A DNA stretch of 64,000 nucleotides from Klebsiella pneumoniae (GCA_945862145.1 CAMAXE010000002.1:136284-200283), one strand, 5' to 3'; positions 31,144-41,285 are shown, counted from the stretch's first letter. Program-made: numbers and translations. Notes: generated by a model from the sequence alone, not told the origin.

Positions 31144-31437
31144 ATGAAAGAACTCGGACTCCGAATTTACGAAGCCTATCAGTACATTTTTGACTCCACT
31201 AAAAACCCGCTACGACACATTCCTGATCCCACCAGCAGGATGTTCATCATGACGATCTTGGCATTTATGTGGAGCGGCGCCTTCGCCGTGTATCTCGGCA
31301 GCATTTTCTATTTCGGGATAAGCCTGGCTGCACATATTGCATTGATTCTGATGTTTTTCTTCACCGTAGCGATATTCTACGACGCCGAGAGAAGCCAGAG
31401 CTCCTGGCTGCTCAAGCTGCGCAGGGACCGCCGGTAA
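31144..31437 (+). CDS. Small membrane protein, unknown function
   Basis: 97 aa with two hydrophobic segments; GTGGAGGAATTTT ribosome-binding region directly upstream. Confidence 0.6.
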   Translation: MKELGLRIYEAYQYIFDSTKNPLRHIPDPTSRMFIMTILAFMWSGAFAVYLGSIFYFGISLAAHIALILMFFFTVAIFYDAERSQSSWLLKLRRDRR

Positions 31438-31509
31438 CAAGCTGCGGTAACCCGTCACGGCTTGGGAGCAGTCGGCAAATCAGCTTTGTGACGCGTGCCA
31501 GCTAAGGGA

Positions 31510-32259
31510 TCACCAAGGTACCCGCTGGCCACGCCAGTCGAAGAACTCGCCGCTGGCGTTCGCTGTGAGCTGATCGACGACGGCGAGAAGATGTAGTGCC
31601 GCGGCGGCCGGAGAATGAACCTCCAACCCGGTCGCCGCGAACGGAGCCGATAGAGCCGTGGCGACGGTGCCGGGATGCAAGGCGATGCAAAGTGCATCAG
31701 GAGACCGGCGGGCCAATTCGATAGCTGCTGTCCGAACAAGTTGATTGAGAGCGGCTTTGGAAGCGCGGTATGCATACCAGCCACCGAGCCTGTTATCGCC
31801 GATGCTTCCGACCCTCGCAGACAGCGTCGCAAAGACGGCTTTCCCCGATCGCGGCAATCGCGGCAACACATGCTTCATGATCAGCGCCGGACCGATCGCA
31901 TTAAGCGCGAAGGACCGCGTGAGCTTAACCGCGTCGATTTGCCGCCAGCTCTTCTCTGGCGCTTGGCGATCATCGTGCAGAAACCCCGTCGCATCGATTA
32001 CAAGGCGAAGCTCACCCAAGTCGGCTGCAAACGCTGCGGCGCGTTCCAGACTGGTCTCGTCCAGCAGGTCGATCGGTGGAGACGTGCTGCGACTGAGCGC
32101 CACTACATGCTCAAATTTTGAGGTGGCCCGGATCGCTTCGACCAATGCCGCTCCGATACCGCCGCCGGCGCCGAACACGACTGCCACACCGGACTGGGGA
32201 GACGATCCGAAGTCAACCCCGGCAGGCGCCGCGCCCTCAGGTTTTGATTGCTCTATCAT
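31510..32259 (-). CDS. SDR family oxidoreductase (CsgA/C-factor-like)
   Basis: VAVVFGAGGGIGAALVEAI, GYK-type active site as WYAYRASKAALNQLVRTAAIEL, LHPGTVATALSAPF. Start trimmed to MIEQSKPEG. Confidence 0.82.
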   Translation of the reverse strand: MIEQSKPEGAAPAGVDFGSSPQSGVAVVFGAGGGIGAALVEAIRATSKFEHVVALSRSTSPPIDLLDETSLERAAAFAADLGELRLVIDATGFLHDDRQAPEKSWRQIDAVKLTRSFALNAIGPALIMKHVLPRLPRSGKAVFATLSARVGSIGDNRLGGWYAYRASKAALNQLVRTAAIELARRSPDALCIALHPGTVATALSAPFAATGLEVHSPAAAALHLLAVVDQLTANASGEFFDWRGQRVPW

Positions 32260-32446
32260 CTGCTTTTGCGTCCGCCGATAACGACCTGAAGCCCTAGAAG
32301 TTGCCCGAACACATGTGAGAGAAATGGCCCGATCTGCCATGTCTCATGGGATCGCGGGCACCGCCTGAGTATCGCCTTTTCGACATTACCACTACCACAG
32401 GTTTCCGAGCCGCCAGAGCTGGATGTGGGTCATGCTCGCTGGGAAA

Positions 32447-34654
32447 TCATTGGCAGATCGCACCCATATTGGATTCAATAATTGCTTTGTCATCAGTATC
32501 AGTTAAGCCGTCATGGTTAAAATCATACCAACTGGACTGACCGCCACCATTCGGGGTGGTTTTTCCAGTTGTTGCACTGAACTTTGCCCATTCAGTAATA
32601 TCTTTTTCGTTTACTATTTTATCTAAATTGCCGTCGCCGGGGCACTCATTAAAACTACTTTCGAGTGCTCCAAGTTTTTTCAACAGCGCATTGTAATGCT
32701 GACTCTGTTGGGTAGTGAGTGGCTCGGTCAGGCTAAGGAGATCGTCTTCAGCGCGATCCAATTTTGGCGTTGGCAGAGCCTCATCTATTTCATAAAACTC
32801 ATTTACTTTTTGACTCTCGCCACCACTGCAGTTTTCTATTTCGTTCTGAACTATTTTGTATTTGTCATCCCGGATAGCTCTTTGGCTCAAATTGTTAATG
32901 ACTTCAGGCTGGCCTTGTGAAGCCATATAGTCATTCACTTGACAGCAAGAGGTATAACCAGTGGCGCCAACAACACCATTCGGGCCATACCATTGACCGC
33001 TTTGCGACTCACAGGCTCCTTGCGTGGGAAGAACCATGGTACATGCGTTCATAGTGGGAACCACGCAGGGGTACTGCGGGGTCGTAACAGAACGGAGATT
33101 GTTTCCTACGACCGTATAGTTAGTCTTGCGGATGGGTCCATGGCTTGGATCAAGGAGGTAAGGCATTAACCGTTTTGAATCTAGCGTGTGTGAGTCGGGA
33201 ACGACCTTGCTTACATTAATTCCTGCGGCTTCGCCGAAAAAACGATACAAGTCGACGGTATTTGTCATGTGAGAAACTTCACGGCCTGGATTTTGAACCC
33301 TGGGGCCGGCGATAACTAGAGGTACCCAGACACCAGTCTGATAAGGCGTTCCTTTTGCACGTGCAGGGTCAAACGGCTCCCTAACGCTGGTTGTCCACGT
33401 GCCGTTATCACCCAGGATCACCACGACAGTGTTGGAATTCTCAGGATGGTAATTCAACGAGCCATCACTATTAAAATTCGCCAGCCCCGTCTCTACTAAT
33501 AATCGGCCAAACTCGTGATCCATGGCCTCCAGCATTTGAGTGGCAAGTTCTTCGTTCTCAGCAGAAGTAGTGCATTTAGAAGCGCTAGTTGAGGGAGAAC
33601 CTTCTGGCACTAGCGCAACTGGAGATGGTTGAATGGGAGCATGCATTGCAGAAAAACCGATACTGGCCATCCAGGGCCTCTCGTTCGACTGCTGATTAAT
33701 CCAGCCTATCGCTCGATTGGCTTCCTGTATTGTTCTATAACCGCGACCGCGAGCATCTTCTGGCGCCAGTATAGTTGTGCTGCCATCCTCACGATTGATT
33801 ACCCAGTCACCCGTGTAATACGCATTCTGGGTGTTGAAATTGATATAGGAGGGCAGTTCTGCCTTTGATTTGCAGGTTTTTTCAGGATCAAAGATACCGC
33901 CTTTTTCCAGGCAGGTACGGCCCGGGCTGGCTTCGGTTTGAGTTGATAGCACGGCACAGGTTGCCCCTTGATGGGTATAGCAGGCGCCTGTGTCTGCACC
34001 AACTGTAGCGTTGTCGGCTTTACTGGGGACAAAGCCGCAGCCGTACGTTCCGGTTGAGCCAACACCTCCTGCAGTTGTGTCAATAGGATAGGGATCTCCA
34101 TCGAGAAAGCCTTCAAAGTGGTTCCAGCCCAATTTTCGCATCACCTTATTTCCGAAAGGATTGAGAGCCGGGTTGAGCTGTGAACCTGATAGATGCATTT
34201 TTCCAAAGAGGGCACTAGTATAATTTTTTCTCCGCAACATTTTTGGCGTTGTATATTCATGCGGTGAGACGGCAGAGTTAGCTAGATCACTTGTAGAGGC
34301 GATGGCCGTTAGCATGTTTGTTCTGATCGGATAATGACCGTCAAAAATGCTGGCCCGAGTAGGGCTGCATGTTGGTTGCGACCAAGTATTACGAAAGCGA
34401 ACGCCGGCGAGGGCGACAGCGTCAATATTTGGCGTTTGGGGTGGATTTTCGCCGCCATAACCGAAGACTTTCATCTGATCAATGCCAACGTCGTCCATTA
34501 CGACGAGCAAGATATTCGGGGGTTTCGAAGGCGCAGGATCAGTATTCGGTGGAACATTGCTTACACTCTGTGCATTCGAAGTCAGGAGTGTGCAAAGTAG
34601 GAAAACACCCAGCGCTTCGAATATATATGGCGCTACAGAATTAGATTTCTTCAC
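32447..34654 (-). CDS. Secreted type-I sulfatase with C-terminal dockerin-like EF-hand repeats
   Basis: NILLVVMDDVGIDQMKVFG; FGly motif CSPTRAS; GKMHLSG; VVVILGDNGTW; C-terminal DGNLDKIVNEKDITEWAKF and DFNHDGLTDTDDKAIIESNMG repeats. Confidence 0.9.
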   Translation of the reverse strand: MKKSNSVAPYIFEALGVFLLCTLLTSNAQSVSNVPPNTDPAPSKPPNILLVVMDDVGIDQMKVFGYGGENPPQTPNIDAVALAGVRFRNTWSQPTCSPTRASIFDGHYPIRTNMLTAIASTSDLANSAVSPHEYTTPKMLRRKNYTSALFGKMHLSGSQLNPALNPFGNKVMRKLGWNHFEGFLDGDPYPIDTTAGGVGSTGTYGCGFVPSKADNATVGADTGACYTHQGATCAVLSTQTEASPGRTCLEKGGIFDPEKTCKSKAELPSYINFNTQNAYYTGDWVINREDGSTTILAPEDARGRGYRTIQEANRAIGWINQQSNERPWMASIGFSAMHAPIQPSPVALVPEGSPSTSASKCTTSAENEELATQMLEAMDHEFGRLLVETGLANFNSDGSLNYHPENSNTVVVILGDNGTWTTSVREPFDPARAKGTPYQTGVWVPLVIAGPRVQNPGREVSHMTNTVDLYRFFGEAAGINVSKVVPDSHTLDSKRLMPYLLDPSHGPIRKTNYTVVGNNLRSVTTPQYPCVVPTMNACTMVLPTQGACESQSGQWYGPNGVVGATGYTSCCQVNDYMASQGQPEVINNLSQRAIRDDKYKIVQNEIENCSGGESQKVNEFYEIDEALPTPKLDRAEDDLLSLTEPLTTQQSQHYNALLKKLGALESSFNECPGDGNLDKIVNEKDITEWAKFSATTGKTTPNGGGQSSWYDFNHDGLTDTDDKAIIESNMGAICQ

Positions 34655-34972
34655 GATGGGCTCCTGTCAGTTTTTTATTTGACTGTTTTCAAGGCTTATT
34701 TTAGCTGCGGCCCTTTTACCCGTTTTAGAACCGTCATGCGCCGAGACAGTAACACGGCGCGCTGCTGACATGTCAAACGGTTCAAGTGACCGAGCGATAC
34801 CTCAAAAAACGGAATCCCTGACCCGACTGATCGCGCTGATCGTAACGTAGAACAAATGACTGGTTGACGCCACAAACGTCAGAATTGCTCCTCAGCGTGA
34901 TCCCCCAGTGTGGAGCGCGGCGCTAAAAAGAGCAGCGCTTTGTTGCAACCCTGCGGCGCGAACCGCTGTGGG

Positions 34973-36043
34973 CTAGTTCAGCTCGTTCCCGGAGATGTCG
35001 GTTGATGCCGCTGAGTCCACCGGTGGCCATGTCGGGAATCCATGGGAATGCTTGACATTATCCGCCCTGCTTGAGGGCTTGCCGCGGTAACAGCCAGGCC
35101 CGTAGGGAAATTTGTTGTTCAGATGGTAGTGGTACATGGTTTGCCACTCACCGTCCCACTTGATGCGCCCAAAGTGGCCGTGGCATTCGTCCAGGTCTTC
35201 ATTGCGCACCACCTTGCCATCGACTCCGCGTGGGCCGTACACGCCAAAACCGTCCATGGCATAACCAAATAGTGGCGAATGCTTTTTGACGTCCCCTTGG
35301 CGGGGAAAGCACTTCCACGAGTAGCCATGGTAGTGATACTCCTCGTTGTAAGGATGCCCCCAGCACTTATCGACGGGCAGGGCAGCGATGGGGTCTACCC
35401 AGACGCCTGCATAGGCAATTTGAGCGTGCCAGGCGGCGCCGGTTTGCGTCACCACACCGGTCATCAGTTCAGAAATACAATATGGGGTCTCTGAATACAC
35501 TGGATTTGCGGGGACAGTAATGTCGAGGTCCCAGGGTTTGATCGGAATCTCTGCAGCGCTCGAGTACCCCTCCGCAGGAGCCGCCGCATAGTACGAGTAC
35601 GCGGCCGTGCCAGCCTGCACCGGAAACACGCCGGTTGGGTGGTTCGGGATTCCATTGCCCTTGAAGTGGCGCTGGCCATCTTGAACCCAGGTCCGGAACT
35701 CAGGGTGCGCATTCGGAACATTGTTCCAATCCACTTCCCCTTCAACATATGCCATTTTCGACACAATCACTCTCTTGCCTTGAACCCACGGCGTTGTTGA
35801 CGCGGTGAAATTGATGTCGGCGGGCGCCAGAGGTATCGCTGAGAGACATAGGAACTGCAGATTTCTTTTGGGAGCATCAGTTCTGGTGCCGGTGCTCGGG
35901 GTGACAAAGAACTCCGGCTCTGTACTGCGCGGCTCGTCTCTTTTATCGGCCATTGCGATAGGTGCAGCCAGGAGCAGGGTGCCGCCGATTGCGGACACCA
36001 AGACGATCAAACGATGAAACAACGATTTCGGTTCCGGGCTCAC
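34973..36043 (-). CDS. YHYH-domain secreted protein
   Basis: Signal-like N-terminus; EEYHYHGYSWKCFP, HSPLFGYAMDGFGVYGPRG, DECHGHFG, MYHYHLNNKFPYGPGCYRG. Confidence 0.87.
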   Translation of the reverse strand: MSPEPKSLFHRLIVLVSAIGGTLLLAAPIAMADKRDEPRSTEPEFFVTPSTGTRTDAPKRNLQFLCLSAIPLAPADINFTASTTPWVQGKRVIVSKMAYVEGEVDWNNVPNAHPEFRTWVQDGQRHFKGNGIPNHPTGVFPVQAGTAAYSYYAAAPAEGYSSAAEIPIKPWDLDITVPANPVYSETPYCISELMTGVVTQTGAAWHAQIAYAGVWVDPIAALPVDKCWGHPYNEEYHYHGYSWKCFPRQGDVKKHSPLFGYAMDGFGVYGPRGVDGKVVRNEDLDECHGHFGRIKWDGEWQTMYHYHLNNKFPYGPGCYRGKPSSRADNVKHSHGFPTWPPVDSAASTDISGNELN

Positions 36044-36366
36044 GGAGTATGGTTCTCGAGTAGTAGAGGGGAGGTATGTTCGCTAAGCCCCACAATTATC
36101 TCAATTCTAGGTGTAGGTTCTGTTACGCTAAATCAGCATTTTTCACGGACTTGAGTCATAGGTTCGACGGCAGCGGTGTTAGGTACCGGTACCCCCATAT
36201 CGGGGCTTGAGAACTCTGAGGTTTCTAGCCTGCTGGAATGGTGAGAGCGGGCGCTGCTCCTGACGGGGCTGCCTGGATCCGATAAAGCTGCATGAAAAGC
36301 GCGAGTGTGTCTTTGGAACTAATGCCATCAAGACTGATGCCGAAAAACCTGCGAAGTCTCATGGGT

Positions 36367-38748
36367 TCATGGTGTGAATTTCGAATTGTCCATTCCGTAA
36401 CCCAGCCTGATTCGGTGCTCTTGAGCGAGGTTCATCAGATCAACCAGAAGGGCATGTCTTGCCACGGATTCATCCCGGTCGGTGCTGACATTGAGGTGGC
36501 CCGTGAACGCGAGAGTGACGCCATCCTTGCCTATATCGGCAATGCCGATTTCCGTAAGTTCAGAGACAAACGCGGCACTGCCTGCAACTCGCTGTTCAAG
36601 TGAGTCGATGTAGGCCTGCAATTTTTGTGATGTAGCGCCGTCGGTGACGAGGATATTCATCTTGATGACGCGGTGACGTCGTGTCCCGAGATTGTTGATC
36701 GTGGCATCGGCAAGCTTGCCGTTAGGAACGATGGAGACACTGTCGTGCGCCGTGCGGATACGCGTCGAACGAATACCCACGGCCTCAACCGAGCCTTCCA
36801 CGAATCCGGCATTGATCCAATCGCCGCTGCGGAAGGGACGATCAGTCACGAGAATCCCGGCCCCGAAAACGTTCGAGAGCGTATCGCGTGCCGCGATCGC
36901 GAAGGCAAACCCCCCAATGCCCAGGGCAGCGAGGATGTTCTGCGTCGGAATGGACAGCAAATGTGCAATGCTGATGGCGGTGCTGAAGGCAATAACGGCA
37001 CGCACGGCTGTCAGGAAAAAGTTCACCAGGATGTCATCGATTTCGCCTGAAGTCAGCTGCGCGCGTCGGCTAAGAAATCTGCCCAGGATGGAGCAGAGAT
37101 GCCACGCTGCGACTCCGGCAGACAGCAGGATCAGACTGCCGATGATGGGGCTGGCGTGCGCGCGTTGCCGCTCGGGCAGTCCGAGTAAGGGAGGCGCAAA
37201 TTGGATAATTGCCGCACTGAAAAGGATCGTCAAAGCCCAGATGAACAAGCGTGGCCGCCCGGGTGCAGCCCCGTGTACCGATTGCACGAGTCCACCAATG
37301 AAATTCGCGATAGTGCGGCCCAGGAACAATGCTGACGGGATCACGAACAACAGCGCGAGCATCTGCCAATACTCCAGCCGCCGCACTCTGCCGAGCAACG
37401 AGGGTGCATTCTCGGCAACGTATTGCCGCAAATTGAAATACGTGCTGGGGGGAATCGCGCCATAAGGAGCCAGTTTTGCTGCCGGTAGGTTGGCCGTGGC
37501 GAAATACAGGTCTGGAATCTCGTCAAGGGTTTCGCGCGTAAACATCCAGGGCGAATCCGGAGCGGGACTAGTCGGCGCGATGACTATAGAGCCGAGTCCG
37601 TGGACGAAGTGGACATAGGGGTCGCGATTCATTCCGTCATTGGGAATGGTCTGTAAGCCGGCCATCCCGATCGTCTGTAGGGTCCGGCGCAGGTATTGGG
37701 CTACCAGCGCACCATCGGATTGCCTGAGAAAAGCCGGCAGTGCAGTCAAATCCAGCGTGGACAAAGTCAGCGAGCGTCCATCGCCTTTCCAATCATCCAT
37801 GCCTTCGAGAAAGGCGCGCATGGTGTCTCGCGGATTCTGCAGGTGGCGAAACGCTTGTGGGGTAGGGGGCGCGGCACCATGGATTGCAAGCAGCGACTTG
37901 CGTGCGCTCGCTACGTCGCCCTCGGTCGGGATCACGAGGTGCCATTCGCCTGTGCCATTGCGCTGCAGCGTTACCGGCAGTGTCAGCCCTGAACGCAATT
38001 GCTCTAACTGCACCGAGACCGGTGTTGTTCCCTGGTCTGTCGGAAAAGCCCCCTCCCGCACGAGCGTGAGATCGATGACATCGAAATAGCGTTGTACCCG
38101 TCGCAACGATTCCGCGGGCGACGTCGGCTGGTCTGAGTTGGCGAAGCCCGCTGCGGCCGCTGCATCCGCCCAGGCTTCCAGCTGACCACCTCGGGCACGG
38201 TTGGCCGCCGCGATGAATGTCAAGAAAGCTGAGCGAGGCGTTTGGAGGTTGATGGATGGTGTCGAACTTTGCGTGGTGCTTCGCCTGCCTGTCCACCAGA
38301 TTGACCCATCCTGCCGCCCGGTGAACGTTCCGCGGTCGTGGCTTATAGCCAACAGAAGAGTTCCCGATTGCTCGCCTTCGAACCATCGCCCCTCGATGCG
38401 AGAGCCCTTTACATGCGCCTCAATGCGACCGTTCTGCGGCGCGTAGGTGCCGGTCACCAACTCGCCCTGTTGTCTGAGAACAAGCCGCCCACCGCCGTCG
38501 TGCGAACTCAGCTCCCACTCACCATCCCAGTCTGCAGCGACGGTTGTTCTGGGTGCGGCGGCAAAGATCGCTAGCAGCAGAAAAAGGCGCGTTATGCAGC
38601 GAACCCCGTTCCCGCCGAGCAACAGCGCACCGCCGTAGGTACTGCTACCCCTGCTGGTGAGTCTCTGCATGCGGAGTCTGCGAAAACCCCACTGCGTGGT
38701 TGGGCATGGCTCCGCAGACATCCCCATGGGGGACGAGGGATTTTTCAT
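36367..38748 (-). CDS. Mechanosensitive ion channel (MscS family) with large N-terminal region
   Basis: C-terminal IPTQNILAALGIGGFAFAIAARDTLSNVFGAGILVTDRPFRSGDWINAGFVEGSVEAVGIRSTRIRTAHDSVSIVPNGKLADATINNLG is MscS-like. Exact start uncertain. Confidence 0.9.
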   Translation of the reverse strand: MKNPSSPMGMSAEPCPTTQWGFRRLRMQRLTSRGSSTYGGALLLGGNGVRCITRLFLLLAIFAAAPRTTVAADWDGEWELSSHDGGGRLVLRQQGELVTGTYAPQNGRIEAHVKGSRIEGRWFEGEQSGTLLLAISHDRGTFTGRQDGSIWWTGRRSTTQSSTPSINLQTPRSAFLTFIAAANRARGGQLEAWADAAAAAGFANSDQPTSPAESLRRVQRYFDVIDLTLVREGAFPTDQGTTPVSVQLEQLRSGLTLPVTLQRNGTGEWHLVIPTEGDVASARKSLLAIHGAAPPTPQAFRHLQNPRDTMRAFLEGMDDWKGDGRSLTLSTLDLTALPAFLRQSDGALVAQYLRRTLQTIGMAGLQTIPNDGMNRDPYVHFVHGLGSIVIAPTSPAPDSPWMFTRETLDEIPDLYFATANLPAAKLAPYGAIPPSTYFNLRQYVAENAPSLLGRVRRLEYWQMLALLFVIPSALFLGRTIANFIGGLVQSVHGAAPGRPRLFIWALTILFSAAIIQFAPPLLGLPERQRAHASPIIGSLILLSAGVAAWHLCSILGRFLSRRAQLTSGEIDDILVNFFLTAVRAVIAFSTAISIAHLLSIPTQNILAALGIGGFAFAIAARDTLSNVFGAGILVTDRPFRSGDWINAGFVEGSVEAVGIRSTRIRTAHDSVSIVPNGKLADATINNLGTRRHRVIKMNILVTDGATSQKLQAYIDSLEQRVAGSAAFVSELTEIGIADIGKDGVTLAFTGHLNVSTDRDESVARHALLVDLMNLAQEHRIRLGYGMDNSKFTP

Positions 38749-38954
38749 TTTAGTGCCCAGTTCGCATCCACGGGTGCCTGAACTATAACCAGATTCGGAT
38801 GCTCATGGTCGGCGAATGACCGGCAGCTCGGAAGTGAGGCGTCGGGTTTTCAACACGCCAAGTGATTGAAGGACGGCATGAAAGATGGAAGACCTGACCT
38901 CTCCGTGCTCTGTGCTTTTGCTCCGTGCTCTCCGCGATGCCTCTGCGATACGAA

Positions 38955-39500
38955 GGTCTCCCTTACTGGATCACGCCTGAGCGCTAGCGGCTGTATTCGA
39001 TGACGGTGCCTTACTACACGCGCGGTGGTGTTGGTGCCATGTGGCGCAAGGGCAGTGGACCGTTCGCGTCGCTCGACAGCCTGGCCGGCAAGCGGGTCGC
39101 CGTGTTCAAGGGAACCTACGCTGCGAGCCTCGTGCGCGAGCGCGTCCCGTCGGCGATGATTTTGCCCGTGGACAGCACATCAAGCGAGCTGGACGACATG
39201 CTGCGCAACGGGCAGCCAGACGCGGAGCTGGGCTTTTTCACCCGGCAACGCGACGCGATCCGCAAGCCAGCGGCTGTCGGGGTCTTCGAACAGGCGATGA
39301 TTCAGCCGATGCAATCAGCCTTCGCCCTGCGCAAGGGCAGTGACGAATTGCTTGCTGCCATCGACCAAGCCTTGAATGGTATGTGGGACGACGGCTCCCT
39401 GTACAACATCAAGCTCAAGTATCTGGAGCCACTGGGTATCGAGCCTGCCAAGACGAGGCATCCAGAGCCGCCGGCGATCGCGCCCGCAGCCCAGTCCTGA
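38955..39500 (+). pseudogene. Extracellular solute-binding protein (SBP family 3) 5'-truncated remnant
   Basis: The same frame reads PYWITPER-stop-RLYSMTVPYYTRGGVGAMWRKGSGPFASLDSLAGKRVAVFKGTYA; ITPER...PYY is an SBP3 pattern interrupted by TAG, and the N-lobe is absent. Confidence 0.6.
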
Positions 39501-39688
39501 AGCGCTGCGGGTCCGGGGAGCTGAGCTGCCGAAGGGCCTAGTCCGCGCTGTTTGGATTTCAGCGTAGTGAGCCTCGATGAGAGCGCGTGCGGAGCCAAGC
39601 TGTCGTGGGGTCAGCACTGCTGTCGTCCATCCACGGCGGTTACCATAGGCCGTCAACTTTGCTCGCTCTGCTCCAGGCCCGATCCTCA

Positions 39689-41215
39689 ATGCCCAGTTCC
39701 CCCACGTTCTCCGCAGACGAACTCGCCACGGCGCTGCGCGTACTCGAGGTCGTCGTTGCCGACCGCGGCGCACTGGCCGCCTGCGACAGCGATGACCGCG
39801 CGCGTTTGCTGCGGCTGGCAGGGCAGGTGGCGATGCCTGATCCTGCGGCCAAGTTGCGGCTGCGGCGGCAGATGCGCCAGCGTGACCTGAACGAACGGCG
39901 CGATGCCGACGAAGCCCTGCGCGCCGGCACCGGTATTCGCGCGCTGCGCGCGAAGCCCGTGTTTCTCACCCCGCCCATGCCGCCCTTGCTGACGTCGAGG
40001 GATGTGCGGGTCGTGGATGAGGCGACGGTCGAGCAAGCTGCCGCCTCCACGCAGGAGAGCCTGCACAAGGCCCGCACTTGCTACACCTGCAAGGCAGAAT
40101 ACACAACGCTGCACGGGTTCTACGATCAGCTCTGCCCGGCCTGCGGCGACCTGAATTTCAGGAAGCGTGCGCCCGCACATGATCTGCGCGGTCGGGTGGC
40201 GATCATCACCGGTGCGCGGGTCAAGATCGGTTATCACGCGGCCATCCTGCTGCTGCGCAACGGTTGTCGCGTCGTGGTCACTACGCGTTTTCCGCGTGAC
40301 TGCGCGGCGCGCTACGCCCGTGAGCCGGACTTCGCGAACTGGCGCGAGCGGTTGTGCATTTACGGACTCGATCTTCGCCACACCCCCTCGGTCGAGGCCT
40401 TTGCCCGCCACATGGGCGATACGCTCACGCACCTCGATTTCCTGATCCAAAACGCCTGCCAGACGGTGCGGCGTCCGCCCGAGTTCTACGCGCACATGAT
40501 CGCCGCGGAGGAGGCGGGGCACGCGCTACTGCCGGCCGCCGAGGCCGCGCTGGTAGCAGACTACGAAGCGCTGCGGCGCTGCTCGGGTAGCGCGGGCCTG
40601 GTGGCGCCGGCGCAACTCTCGCAGATCGCGCCCGATGATCCGCAGGCACTGGCCGATCCGGGTAGCGCGCTGGTCGAGCTCTTTCCGCGCGGCCTGCTCG
40701 ACGCGGACCTGCAGCAGGTCGATATGCGCGACCACAACTCCTGGCGCCTCAGCCTGGACGAAGTGCCTACGCGTGAACTGCTGGAGGTGCTGCTGGTGAA
40801 TGCGGTGGGGCCCTTCGTGCTGTCGGGCCGTCTGAAGCCCTTGATGCTGCGGACACCGAGCCGTGACAAGCACATCGTGCAGGTAAGCGCGATGGAGGGG
40901 CAGTTCAACCGCAACAAGACCGCCAAGCACCCGCACACCAACATGGCCAAGGCCGCGCTCAACATGCTGACGCGCACCTCGGCGCAGGAGTATGTGCGAG
41001 ACGGCATCCACATGAATTCTGTCGATACCGGCTGGATCACCGATGAAGACCCCGCCCATCTCGCGCAGCATAAGATCGACATGCACCGCTTCTCGCCGCC
41101 GCTCGACGTGGTGGATGGCGCGGCCCGCATTGTCGACCCTATTTTTGCCGGCCTCGCCAGCGGCGAGCACGCGTGGGGCCAGTTCTTCAAGGACTACCAG
41201 CCCACTTACTGGTGA
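39689..41215 (+). CDS. SDR oxidoreductase with N-terminal extension and CxxC...CxxC zinc-ribbon-like module
   Basis: CYTCKAEYTTLHGFYDQLCPACGDLNF followed by LRGRVAIITGARVKIGYHAAILLLRNGCRVVVTTRFP and NTGW-like SDR C-terminus. Confidence 0.85.
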   Translation: MPSSPTFSADELATALRVLEVVVADRGALAACDSDDRARLLRLAGQVAMPDPAAKLRLRRQMRQRDLNERRDADEALRAGTGIRALRAKPVFLTPPMPPLLTSRDVRVVDEATVEQAAASTQESLHKARTCYTCKAEYTTLHGFYDQLCPACGDLNFRKRAPAHDLRGRVAIITGARVKIGYHAAILLLRNGCRVVVTTRFPRDCAARYAREPDFANWRERLCIYGLDLRHTPSVEAFARHMGDTLTHLDFLIQNACQTVRRPPEFYAHMIAAEEAGHALLPAAEAALVADYEALRRCSGSAGLVAPAQLSQIAPDDPQALADPGSALVELFPRGLLDADLQQVDMRDHNSWRLSLDEVPTRELLEVLLVNAVGPFVLSGRLKPLMLRTPSRDKHIVQVSAMEGQFNRNKTAKHPHTNMAKAALNMLTRTSAQEYVRDGIHMNSVDTGWITDEDPAHLAQHKIDMHRFSPPLDVVDGAARIVDPIFAGLASGEHAWGQFFKDYQPTYW

Positions 41216-41285
41216 GGCGATGCGTGATGATGCGTCCGTTGTCCGGCGACGGGGTGTATGGCAGAGGCTTTTCGGGGAGCACCGT

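Noticed and set aside
38905-38950. CTCCGTGCTCTGTGCTTTTGCTCCGTGCTCT short internal repetition
   Set aside because: Only about two imperfect units; resembles common dispersed intergenic sequence and forms no array.
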